A DNA stretch of 61,428 nucleotides, from positions 1 to 61,428 of the forward strand of contig URZO01000019.1 of NCBI GenBank assembly GCA_900552465.1. Reading direction: 5' to 3'. The position numbers and the translations under genes are program-made. Shown one piece after another: positions 9,144 through 17,681 of this stretch (position 1 is the first letter of the stretch; every line of letters starts with the position of its first letter). Under the pieces are notes generated by a model. It worked only from the letters and a program-made list of their open reading frames with translations, searched no databases and was not told the origin of the DNA. The stretch is from an uncultured Parabacteroides sp. GTDB lineage: Bacteria; Bacteroidota; Bacteroidia; Bacteroidales; Tannerellaceae.

Positions 9144-10777
9144 AAGCAAAGAATCTACTTCTGATTGCCGTAGCAGTGCTATCGCTGGCCGGCTGTAAAT
9201 ATGACGACGATGCCCTGTGGGATGCCGTCAACAAACAGGAAGAGCGCATCGCGGCTCTGGAAACATGGCAGAAACAGGCCAGCCAGGAAATCGCTGCCTT
9301 GAAGGCTATCACCGACGAGAGCGACTATATCCTCTCTATCGACTCCATCATGGATGGCACCATCCGCACCGGATACACCATCACTTTTAAAAAGAGCGGA
9401 ACCATCACCCTGATGAACGGCCAGAAAGGCGACAAAGGCGACACCCCGCTAATCAGCCTGCAACAGGGAAAAGACGGCAACTGGTATTGGACGCTGAACG
9501 GCGACCTGATGACCGATGCCAACGGCGCCCCCATCCGTGCCAACGGTGCCGCGGGAACTCCTGCCCCTACACCACAACTGAAAACAGGCAGCCAACTGAA
9601 AGCCGCTTCCGTCCCCGGCACATGGCAAACGGATGCTTTCTACCTCTCGGTGGACGGCGGAAAGACCTGGAATAAAGTATCCGGCGACAAAGGCGACAAA
9701 GGGGATAAAGGTGATAAAGGAGATACAGGCGCCACCGGTGCCCCCGGCTCTTCAGGATCCGGTGGCGGGCTTTTCTCAGGAATAGATAACTCCAAGCCCT
9801 CAGTTGTAATCTTTACTCTGGTGGATGGTATGACAACATTCACCGTTCCCCGCTATAACGCCGTCGCACTGAATTTGGTAATAAAAAACAGCAGCAACAT
9901 TCCTGTAGACAAAGACAGAGTCGAAATAATGGCTTTCTCCAGAACTGCCGTCTTTGTCTACTCTGAATTGGCATCCGGCTCCACCATCGTCGTGATTCCC
10001 CCCACAGGCTGGACTGCCATTCTGGACAGAAAACAAAATAAGATCACTATCGGCTCACCGTCTGAGGATGACTATTCGAGCAATTCCCAGCTGGCAGGCC
10101 CCGTAGAAACGGTTGTTGTGGTTTCCAGCGGAAATGGATTGAATGCCTTCTACACCATCCGGACGATGGCAATATCCAATGATTTTATCAATTGCAATGC
10201 CGACGACCTGCAAAGTCTGTTGACACAATATCCCAACGTGAAGAAACTTAAAGTGGGCGGCGCATTGACGACTGAGCACATGGAGAAAATCAAGGGTTTG
10301 AACTCATCCTTGGTAGAGATAGATTTGGAAGATGCAACTTTGGATGGTGGTATTCCGTATAGTCAGTTTAATAGCTTTAGTAATCTAACCACCGTAAAGC
10401 TGCCGAAAGGTTTAACGAAGATAGGAGCATCTGCATTCGCGAATTGCCCACTAACAACGATAACAATAGGGGAAGGATTGACATATATAGGTGGGACAGC
10501 TTTTTCTGGTTGTACTTCTTTAAAAACGATTACACTACCTGGTTCCTTGGAAAAAATAGAAGGTAATATCTTTGCTGGCTGCTCCGCTTTAGAGTCAATA
10601 ACTTGCGAAGCTACGAGTCCCCCAAAATATGAAGGTTCAGATCCTAATGCCTCTTTGGCTGCCAATGGTCTGGGGAGTCTTAAAAATATATATGTGCCGG
10701 CCAATTCTGTAAGTGCCTATCAGAACGACAGTTTCTGGAAGAAGTATTCAGATAAGATAACTGCTATCACGCAATAG
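9140..10777 (+). CDS. Lipoprotein with DUF4988-like head, collagen-like tract and BspA-type leucine-rich repeats
   Basis: A 545-residue predicted surface lipoprotein with lipobox LSLAGC (Cys19). Residues about 20-155 (a coiled-coil-like ALWDAVNKQEERIAALETW, then YTITFKKSGTITLMNGQKGDKGD) match the DUF4988 N-terminal module found on Bacteroidota surface proteins. A Gly-rich collagen-like tract follows (five GDK/GDT triplets, then GATGAPGSSGSGGG, about 182-210). Residues about 365-545 carry BspA/LRR_5 repeats (FANCPLTTITIGEGLTYIGGTAF; LKTITLPGSLEKIEGNIFAGC). The 3' third is clearly more AT-rich in wobble positions than the 5' part, suggesting the LRR block was acquired or exchanged. BspA repeats are known adhesins in related species. 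Its role here is inferred to be surface adhesion. Confidence 0.8.
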
Positions 10778-10898
10778 AAAATAGGAGTATTCACTTAAAT
10801 CCGTCTTTACGAGAAAGGAGAGTTAAAGGGGGCGGGGATGATTGATGGGTAGAAATGTTCCGTATGGGCGGGCAATCGGGTATGATACGGCCAAATAA

Positions 10899-11037
10899 AG
10901 AATGTGTCAAAAGTCCCTTGTTCCCGCGCTTGACGCGGGATCGCATTAGAACCGGCAATATAAACAGCTGATTGATAAGGCCTGTTCTTTTGCGGCCCCG
11001 CGTCAAGCGCGGGGACAAGGATGTTTTGACACATTCT
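10899..11037. repeat. Long inverted repeat between convergent genes
   Basis: Arms 10899-10945 and 10991-11037 (47 nt each) are reverse complements with only a few mismatches, including outer AGAATGTGTCAAAA and a CCCGCGCTTGACGCGGG core. The spacer is 45 nt. The right arm contains CCTGTTCTTTTGCG followed by a GC-rich hairpin, a module shared with the repeats at 7810-8021 and 39799-40080. It lies between the lipoprotein and the nucleotidyltransferase, which converge, and may stop transcription both ways. The rest of the 299-bp gap shows nothing else. Confidence 0.8.
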
Positions 11038-11076
11038 ATATGTGGCGCCTATAGCGCAAATATCGGAATCTGGTTC

Positions 11077-11988
11077 TTAGAACAGCTTATTCGGATATTC
11101 TCCGGCATCGACCAATGCCTGGATCTTGTCGACCACTTCCTGGCGGTCTTCCGGATAGGTGACGCCGAACCATTTGCTGGCGGTGTCCAATACTTCGACC
11201 GTGGCGGTCTTGTCACTGATCAACTTATCGACCATCAGAGGGATGAAGAACTCGCTCTTCAGGTTCTCCATGTTCTTCGGATCGCTCAGGAATGTCTTGA
11301 AGAATTCCTGGCTATAGGCGAAGTAGTCCGGAGTGAAGCCCCAGAAGTTCATGCTGACCGGTGTCGTGTCGGGAGTTGCCGTCCATTCGCCGTTGTCGTC
11401 GATGTACTTCACTTCGCCGTCGATACGCTGGATCTTCGTGCGTTCTACAACCGAAGTCAGCAGGTTGTTTGCGTCCGTACTGCAGATACCGCGTGAAACC
11501 GTACCGCTTTCGCTCAACGTGTTCCCTACGCGGAAGCCTACCATCGAATATACATTCTTAGAGCCTTCGGGCAGTGCGGCGAGGAACTTGCCCATTGTCT
11601 GGAAAGAGTCGCGGCCGTAGAAGTCGTCGCAGTTGATAACGGCAAACGGTTCCTTGATCACGTCGGCACCCATCATGACAGCATGGTTCGTACCCCAAGG
11701 TTTCGTCCGTTCTGCCGGGCAGGTAAAGCCTTCGGGCAGGTTGTCCAATGCCTGGAATACCAGTTCGCATGGGATATGGCCTTCATACTTGGATATGATC
11801 TTATCGCGAAAGTCTTGCTCGAAATCTTTGCGGATAACGAATACAAGTTTACCGAAACCGGCGTGAATGGCGTCGTAAATGGAGTAGTCCATGATTGTTT
11901 CACCGTTAGGACCCAGTCCGTCCAATTGCTTCAAGCCTCCATAGCGGCTTCCCATTCCGGCAGCCAATAAGAATAATGTAGGTTTCAT
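11077..11988 (-). CDS. Sugar-phosphate nucleotidyltransferase family protein
   Basis: A 303-residue soluble enzyme predicted to make an NDP-sugar from a sugar-1-phosphate and an NTP. The N-terminal glycine-rich motif LAAGMGSRYGGLKQLD (residues 8-23) gives the nucleotide-binding signature GxGxR...K, and a metal-binding Asp pair occurs in VINCDDFYGRD. The family includes GalU, RmlA and GlmU heads, but residues fixing the sugar or base cannot be read with confidence. It stands alone with its own -7 box and converges on the lipoprotein gene. No capsule genes are adjacent, so the pathway is open. Confidence 0.8.
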   Translation of the reverse strand: MKPTLFLLAAGMGSRYGGLKQLDGLGPNGETIMDYSIYDAIHAGFGKLVFVIRKDFEQDFRDKIISKYEGHIPCELVFQALDNLPEGFTCPAERTKPWGTNHAVMMGADVIKEPFAVINCDDFYGRDSFQTMGKFLAALPEGSKNVYSMVGFRVGNTLSESGTVSRGICSTDANNLLTSVVERTKIQRIDGEVKYIDDNGEWTATPDTTPVSMNFWGFTPDYFAYSQEFFKTFLSDPKNMENLKSEFFIPLMVDKLISDKTATVEVLDTASKWFGVTYPEDRQEVVDKIQALVDAGEYPNKLF

Positions 11989-12026
11989 AATCTTTAAGTT
12001 TATATAGTGTTTTTGTTTTCTCCGGA

Positions 12027-12034
12027 CAAAAGTA
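12027..12034 (-). promoter_or_regulatory. -7 box of the nucleotidyltransferase gene
   Basis: Minus-strand TACTTTTG matches TAnnTTTG, 38 bp upstream of the ATG. Confidence 0.5.
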
Positions 12035-12070
12035 GGAAATAATTGAGAATAGACAACTGCCTATTGCCAA

Positions 12071-13609
12071 TTAATTTACTTCCAGCACGACAATCGACTT
12101 AGCGGGCAGGTTGATCTTCAACTGTCCCTTCTCGATCCTGGCACCGTTGAAGGTTGCCGGCTTAACTGCGTCCGGTTTTTCAAAGGTGTTGTGGTCGTTG
12201 ATAGAGGCGGAGGTCAGGATGCGTCCGTTGACACGGCTGATCTTCTGTCCCTGCAGGTCGAGCGTGATGTTTTGCGCATTGTCGACATCTACGTTTGCCA
12301 GCGAGATATGGATCGCTCCGTTCTTGTCCTTGGAGGCTGAAGCGCTTACCATCGGCACTTCGCGGTTATCGCGCACTTTCGCCTTGTCGCAGATCAGGTC
12401 CATCGGCAGGAATGTTGCGTCCTGGTGCACGTTATACATCTGGAAGACGTAGTAGGTCGGTGTGAGCAACATCTTCGGCCCGTTCGTCAGGATCATGGAT
12501 TGAAGTACGTTGACGATCTGGGCGATGTTGGTCATCTTGACGCGCTCCGTATATTTATGGAACACGTTCAGGGTGAGGGCTGCCACGAAAGCGTCGCGCA
12601 TGGTGTTCTGCTGGAACAGGTGGCCGTTGATCGTTCCCGGCTCTTCGTCCCACCAGGTGCCCCATTCGTCTACCATCAGGGCGACCTTCTTCTGCGGGTC
12701 GTACTTGTCCATGATCTGAATATGCTTTTGTACGACGTTTTCGATTTCGAGGCATTTGCCCATTGTCCAGTAGAAATCGTCCTTGTTGAAACCGGTTGCG
12801 GAGCCTTTGCTGCCGTTCCATCCGGTCACCGTATAATAGTGGAGTGAGATGCCGTCCATGCGGCCGCCCACGTTCTTCATCAGTGTCTCGGTCCAGGTGT
12901 AGTCGTAGTCGCTGGCACCGCTGGCGATCTTGAAAAGCCTATTGCCGTCATAGTTGCGGCAATAGGTGGAGTAGCGGCGGTAGAGGTCGGAGTAGAATTC
13001 GGGGCGCATGCTTCCACCGCATCCCCAGCTCTCGTTGCCCACGCCGATGAACTTCACTTTCCAGGCTTTGTCGCGGCCGTTCTGGCGACGCAGGCGTGCC
13101 ATCGGGCTGTCGCCTTCCGAGGTCATATATTCCACCCACTTGGCCATCTCTTCAACCGTTCCGCTACCTACGTTCGCACTGATGTAGGGCTCGCAACCTA
13201 ACAGTTCGCAGAGGTTCAGGAACTCGTGCGTGCCGAAGCTGTTGTCCTCGATCGTCCCGCCCCAGTTGTTGTTGACCATCTTCGGACGGTTCTCTTTCGG
13301 TCCGATACCGTCCATCCAATGGTATTCGTCGGCAAAGCAGCCGCCCGGCCAGCGCAGGTTGGGGATGTGGAGGTCCTTCAAGGCTTGCAACACGTCGTTA
13401 CGATAGCCTTGCGTGTTGGGTATGTCTGATTCAGGGCCTACCCACAATCCGCCGTAGATACAGGTTCCGAGGTGTTCGGCAAACTGCCCGTAGATGTGTT
13501 TGCTGATCTGTTGTGTCCCTTGTTGCGGGTAGATGCGGATGCTTGCGTCTTTCTGCGCAAACAGAGGCAACGTTGCGGCTGCCAATAAACTTACTAATAC
13601 TGTTTTCAT
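12071..13609 (-). CDS. Alpha-L-arabinofuranosidase, GH51
   Basis: Retaining alpha-L-arabinofuranosidase of 512 residues. A signal peptide (residues 1-19, LPLFA-QK) sends it to the periplasm. The TIM barrel carries the acid/base Glu193 in GVGNESWG and the nucleophile Glu315 in MVDEWGTWW, both characteristic of GH51, and the early motif NLRWPGGCFADEYHW. A C-terminal beta-sandwich follows. It is third in the GH35-GH30-GH51 unit. Removing arabinofuranosyl decorations would expose galactan chains to the other two enzymes. The 106-bp gap to the GH30 gene holds a 22-bp tandem array, so expression may be partly uncoupled. Confidence 0.93.
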   Translation of the reverse strand: MKTVLVSLLAAATLPLFAQKDASIRIYPQQGTQQISKHIYGQFAEHLGTCIYGGLWVGPESDIPNTQGYRNDVLQALKDLHIPNLRWPGGCFADEYHWMDGIGPKENRPKMVNNNWGGTIEDNSFGTHEFLNLCELLGCEPYISANVGSGTVEEMAKWVEYMTSEGDSPMARLRRQNGRDKAWKVKFIGVGNESWGCGGSMRPEFYSDLYRRYSTYCRNYDGNRLFKIASGASDYDYTWTETLMKNVGGRMDGISLHYYTVTGWNGSKGSATGFNKDDFYWTMGKCLEIENVVQKHIQIMDKYDPQKKVALMVDEWGTWWDEEPGTINGHLFQQNTMRDAFVAALTLNVFHKYTERVKMTNIAQIVNVLQSMILTNGPKMLLTPTYYVFQMYNVHQDATFLPMDLICDKAKVRDNREVPMVSASASKDKNGAIHISLANVDVDNAQNITLDLQGQKISRVNGRILTSASINDHNTFEKPDAVKPATFNGARIEKGQLKINLPAKSIVVLEVN

Positions 13610-13641
13610 GTTATTTTAGTTTACAATGTTTTATTTGAATA

Positions 13642-13718
13642 AAAGCTATGCTTTATAGGTGTGAAAGCTATGCTTTGTTATACGAAAAGCTATGCTTTAT
13701 TTGAATAAAAGCTGCTTA
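13642..13718. repeat. Four-unit 22-bp tandem array with AAAGCTATGCTTT cores
   Basis: AAAGCTATGCTTT begins at 13642, 13664 and 13686, and a degenerate fourth (AAAGCTGCTT) begins at 13708 and runs up to the GH30 stop codon. The period is exactly 22 bp. Each core is a small dyad (AAAGC-TAT-GCTTT). The intervening nine bases differ. Confidence 0.85.
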
Positions 13719-15152
13719 TTCCAGTTCGATCACGAATGTCGTCAACGACTTGGCCGGACTTGCATACGCCTGCTTCTTCCCTTTGAAGGGGGCTGCCGGG
13801 AACGACTGGCAATCTTCCGTCTCGCTTGTCCGCCAGTTGCTTACGGCCTTGATCTTGCCGGAAAACTTGTTCAGGTCGATGTTGAAAGGAAGTTCCCGCT
13901 CTGTCGTGTTCAGGACGGCGACAACCACCTCTTTGCCCGACGGGGAGAGGGCGGCCAGCGTATGTTCGTTTCCCGATTCGATAAAGGTATAACCCTGTTT
14001 AATGAAACGGGAGATCTGCATGCGGACATACAGGTTCTTGACCGGCTTGTATTCCTGTGTCTTGAAATTACCGCGCATGACGCACCATTCGCCGTTGTTC
14101 TCTTCCATCAACTGCCAGTCCAGCCAGGCTTGCGGGCGCATGATCCGCAGGTCGTCGAACATCTTTTGGGTGAGCAGCAGGTTGCTTTCAAAATCCCTAC
14201 CTCCGCTGGGGCCGGTTTCCGATTGCCAGAAGGGTTTGCCTGCCTGACGGACAAGTTCGCGTACGGCTTCCCGTTCTGCGTTTGTCCCGGAATAGGTATG
14301 CGTGTTGAGTTGTCCTAACTTATCCCAGATGTCACCGGCTGCCTGGTAGGCTTTCTGTACGGTCAGGAACTGATCGAGGTTCGTCTCGTCGGAAGCCGAC
14401 AGGACGGTGGTGAGGCCGGACGCCTTCAGCTTCGGGTATAGCATCCGGATGATCTGTATCTGGGTTGCGGGTTCGAAGTGGCAGCCTTCCTGGCTCCCTT
14501 CCGCATACCAGTAGTTGGAGTACGACTCGTTGAAAGGCTCCAGTGTCTTGAAGTCGATCTGGTAGGCCGCCTTGTAGTGTTTGCAGACATCCAACAGGTA
14601 GTCGCAGAACATCTCGTAGTACTCCGGCTTCAGGTTATCCTTCAACGGGTCTACGTTCCCGGCCGCACATCCGCTATAGGTCATCCAGTAGGGGGCGGAG
14701 TTGGAGAATGCTTCGAAGACGGCATCCGGTCGCTTCTCTTTGATCTTGAGGAGAATCGTACGTTGCCCCTTGTCAGCATTCCAGTTATAGGGGGCTGTGG
14801 GAGAGTCCTTGAACCCCTCCATCTCAGCCCGTTTCCCTTTCCCTTTGACCATGTGGCCGTCTGCGTGTGCAGGATCGTCGCCGCCTCCGATGTTATAGCG
14901 GAAGATGTTCATGTTCAGTTTGTCGGGCGAGGTGATGAGGTCGACGATCTCGTCCACCTTCTTCTCATCCCAGTTGCCCACCTGGGCGGCCCACCAGCAA
15001 AGGGAGCTGCCCCAGCCTTCGAGTTGCTGGTAGCTTTGGGTGGGGTCGATCACGGCCACTTCATTGTCCGTACTTTCCGGTTGGGCTGCATGGGCAAGGC
15101 ACCAGCCGGCGGACAGAAGGGCTGTACAGATGATTGATGTTTTCAGTTTCAT
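13716..15152 (-). CDS. GH30 glycosidase, probable endo-beta-1,6-galactanase type
   Basis: A 478-residue exported glycosidase with a signal peptide (residues 1-22, LAHAA). The TIM barrel shows acid/base Glu209 in LEPFNES and nucleophile Glu312 in WQSETGPSG, followed by the all-beta side domain typical of GH30 (LAALSPSGKEVVVAVLNTTE to FVIELE). The motif GWGSSLCWWA near the N-terminus and the family's beta-1,6-galactanase branch suggest action on the beta-1,6-galactan side chains of type II arabinogalactan. The subfamily is my inference; a beta-1,6-glucanase or xylanase activity cannot be excluded. It sits between the GH35 and GH51 genes. Confidence 0.85.
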   Translation of the reverse strand: MKLKTSIICTALLSAGWCLAHAAQPESTDNEVAVIDPTQSYQQLEGWGSSLCWWAAQVGNWDEKKVDEIVDLITSPDKLNMNIFRYNIGGGDDPAHADGHMVKGKGKRAEMEGFKDSPTAPYNWNADKGQRTILLKIKEKRPDAVFEAFSNSAPYWMTYSGCAAGNVDPLKDNLKPEYYEMFCDYLLDVCKHYKAAYQIDFKTLEPFNESYSNYWYAEGSQEGCHFEPATQIQIIRMLYPKLKASGLTTVLSASDETNLDQFLTVQKAYQAAGDIWDKLGQLNTHTYSGTNAEREAVRELVRQAGKPFWQSETGPSGGRDFESNLLLTQKMFDDLRIMRPQAWLDWQLMEENNGEWCVMRGNFKTQEYKPVKNLYVRMQISRFIKQGYTFIESGNEHTLAALSPSGKEVVVAVLNTTERELPFNIDLNKFSGKIKAVSNWRTSETEDCQSFPAAPFKGKKQAYASPAKSLTTFVIELE

Positions 15153-15183
15153 AATGTATGTTATTTACGGTTTTAATGATTGG

Positions 15184-17523
15184 TCAGAACTTGAACGGGC
15201 TCATCTTCGCATACGCTTTGTATTCCTTGATCATACCCGGATATCCTTCTTCCGCGCGGGGCAGGTATTGGAAACCGGTGATGACGACATCTTCGCGCAG
15301 GTCGATCACAACCTGGTGCGAGTATTTATCACCGCGAACCGTGCTCCAATAGGTCGATTCCTGCAGGTCGAAGATTTTGTCGGCGGTGAAATTGCCTCCT
15401 TGCGTCTCTTCGCTGTCGGCGTATGCGATCTGCCAGTGCTGGCGGGAAAGCGGTTTTCCGTTTTCGCCCAACAGGTAGAACTCGGCAATGGCCGCATTGT
15501 CCTTACCGTCCTGCGCGCTTAAGCCTTCGAGACAGAAGAAGCGGGCTTTGACCGGGGCATTGAACTTAACCTCCTGCCAGCCGTTACCTGCTTTCAGGGC
15601 GCCTTCGGCTACGGGCTTCTCGTTTTTGAGGTCGAGGTTCTCGCCCTCTTTGCGGTGCGTCATCGGAGCTTCGGCACGGAGCATATCCAGGATCGGCTTG
15701 TCGAGGCCGGTGATTGTTGCCTTCTTCGGACCTAAGAGGTCGAGCACGATGATCTCGTTTTCGCCTTCCTTCAGCCAGCAACCCGGCATGAAGAGGGTCT
15801 GTTGCGGTCCGATTTCCCAGAAACGTCCCATGGCTATCCCGTTCACCCAGACCATGCCTTTTCCCCATGTCTGCATGTCGAGAAAGACGTCGCCCACCTG
15901 ATCCAGATTGAATGTGGCACGATAGTAAGCCGGGCCGTCCACCTTCTTTCCCAGAGCATATTTCTTGTTTTGTACAAACGGGTAGTCTACGGGGAGGTTA
16001 TACACCTGCCAGTTCTTCAACTCCTGTGTCGAGCCTTCGTTGAGCAGTTCCACTTTTTCGGTGATACCTTTACGGTCGTGGATCGCTTTGTCGAAGTTCA
16101 CGCGTCCCATCGCTTCCACCAGGATGTCCAACCGGGTTCCGGCGGTCAGTGCGGGCAGCTTGAGGGAGTTCTCGCCGCGACGGCGGTCCAGGCGGCCTAA
16201 TAGTTTGCCGTCGGCATAGACCTGTGCCCAGTCGTGTACTTCCGTAATCAGCAGGGTCGTACCCGATGTCACGGCAGGCAGGGTGGTCCGGTACAGGATC
16301 GTGCCCCAACCCTGGTCGAACTGTTCCATCGGTTTGATGTCTTCGGATGTTTTCGGTTCGGGCAGATTATCGAATAAGGGGGCTGTTTCGCTCATCCCGA
16401 ATTCGGGTATTCGGATGACCGGTTGTGCAGCCGGCACTTCGGACTGTGTTTCCCCTTCATCCATATAATTGGCAAGGAGTTCGCGCAGCTTGAAATATTT
16501 CGGGGTCGTCCATCCGGCCTCGCTGATCGGAGCGTCGTAATCGTATGAACTGCACATGGCCGAGTAGGCCGGGCTGTTGGCGCCACCCCAATGGCCGAAA
16601 GTCGTACCTCCGTGCGTCATATAGAGGGAGAACGATATATTGCGGTCGAGCATGTCCTTGATTCCGGCAACCATCGTCTCGGCGTCACGCGTCTCATGCT
16701 TGCGTCCCCAATGGTCGAACCAGCCGCTCCAGAACTCGCTACACATCAGCGGAGTGTTAGGGCGAACTTCTTTCAGCTTCTTGAACTGTTCGTCGATATT
16801 GGCACCCGTACCGAAGTTGATCGTCCAGACCAGGTCGTCGAGCGCGTTGTTCTGGAAGTTGGAACTCCAGTCGCACTGGAAGAGGGGAACGTCTGTAAAT
16901 CCGGCGCCTTTTACGATGTCGCGGATATTGGCGATATACTTCTTATCCGTCGCATACGAACCATATTCGTTCTCAACCTGTACCATTATAATATTGCCGC
17001 CCTTCGTGATCTGCAGGCCGGCAAGCTGTTTGCCGATTTCGTTCATGAAGAGTTTCGTACGTTCCAGGAAATACGGATCGTTGGTACGCAGTTGGATATC
17101 TTCTTTCTTCAGCAACCACCAAGGCAGTCCACCCATTTCCCATTCCGAGCAGACGTATGGTCCGGGGCGCAGCATGATGTACATATTATATTTTTGCGCC
17201 AGGCGGCAGAAGGCGGCAATGTCGTTTTGTCCGCTGAAATCGAACTCGCCGGGCTTTTGTTCATGTATATTCCAGAATGCATAGATACAGATCGTATTCA
17301 TGCCGAGCGCTTTGCAGAGTTGGATGCGGTGTTCCCAGTATTCAGCCGGAATACGGGTGTAATGGATCTCCGCTGCTTTGATTACAAAAGGTTTCCCATC
17401 TAACAGGAAAGTCTTGTTGCCAATGGCGAAAGAGTGTTCGGCTGTCGGTTTCTGGCTACAACCTGAGAAGGCAATGAGCAACAAGGTAACCAGCCAGATA
17501 GCAGTGTTTTGCAGGTACTTCAT
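15184..17523 (-). CDS. Beta-galactosidase, GH35, with C-terminal discoidin-like domain
   Basis: Retaining beta-galactosidase of 779 residues. An in-frame extension to 17577 was rejected because the ATG at 17523 opens a lipoprotein signal (IAFSGC, Cys22) and lies just after a promoter. The GH35 barrel has Glu186 (VENEYG, acid/base) and Glu263 (MCSEFWSGWFDHWG, nucleophile). Beta-sandwich domains follow (TWGKGMVWVNGIAMGRFWEIGP), then a discoidin/F5-8C-like domain from about 640 on (IFDLQESTYWSTVRGD; TGFQYLPR). First gene of the GH35-GH30-GH51 unit, likely trimming terminal galactose from the outer leaflet or periplasmic face. Confidence 0.93.
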   Translation of the reverse strand: MKYLQNTAIWLVTLLLIAFSGCSQKPTAEHSFAIGNKTFLLDGKPFVIKAAEIHYTRIPAEYWEHRIQLCKALGMNTICIYAFWNIHEQKPGEFDFSGQNDIAAFCRLAQKYNMYIMLRPGPYVCSEWEMGGLPWWLLKKEDIQLRTNDPYFLERTKLFMNEIGKQLAGLQITKGGNIIMVQVENEYGSYATDKKYIANIRDIVKGAGFTDVPLFQCDWSSNFQNNALDDLVWTINFGTGANIDEQFKKLKEVRPNTPLMCSEFWSGWFDHWGRKHETRDAETMVAGIKDMLDRNISFSLYMTHGGTTFGHWGGANSPAYSAMCSSYDYDAPISEAGWTTPKYFKLRELLANYMDEGETQSEVPAAQPVIRIPEFGMSETAPLFDNLPEPKTSEDIKPMEQFDQGWGTILYRTTLPAVTSGTTLLITEVHDWAQVYADGKLLGRLDRRRGENSLKLPALTAGTRLDILVEAMGRVNFDKAIHDRKGITEKVELLNEGSTQELKNWQVYNLPVDYPFVQNKKYALGKKVDGPAYYRATFNLDQVGDVFLDMQTWGKGMVWVNGIAMGRFWEIGPQQTLFMPGCWLKEGENEIIVLDLLGPKKATITGLDKPILDMLRAEAPMTHRKEGENLDLKNEKPVAEGALKAGNGWQEVKFNAPVKARFFCLEGLSAQDGKDNAAIAEFYLLGENGKPLSRQHWQIAYADSEETQGGNFTADKIFDLQESTYWSTVRGDKYSHQVVIDLREDVVITGFQYLPRAEEGYPGMIKEYKAYAKMSPFKF

Positions 17524-17557
17524 GATATAAATTAAGTTTATAAATATTTTCAGGGGA

Positions 17558-17588
17558 TAAAAGTACATAAAATACACTTATCGACAAA
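17558..17588 (-). promoter_or_regulatory. Promoter of the GH35-GH30-GH51 unit
   Basis: On the minus strand TTTG (17588-17585) is followed after 19 bp by TACTTTTA (17565-17558), one mismatch from TAnnTTTG. This is the best two-part promoter match in the window and supports the start at 17523. Confidence 0.6.
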
Positions 17589-17640
17589 CGGAATTATGGC
17601 TCTTAATAGAAAAAAATAGTTCTATTTAGCTCAATTTGTG

Positions 17641-17648
17641 TACCTTTG
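17641..17648 (+). promoter_or_regulatory. -7 box of the M13 peptidase gene
   Basis: TACCTTTG matches TAnnTTTG, 33 bp upstream of the ATG, divergent from the GH35 promoter. Confidence 0.6.
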
Positions 17649-17681
17649 CAGCATAGATATAATGTATAAACGTTGAACAAA

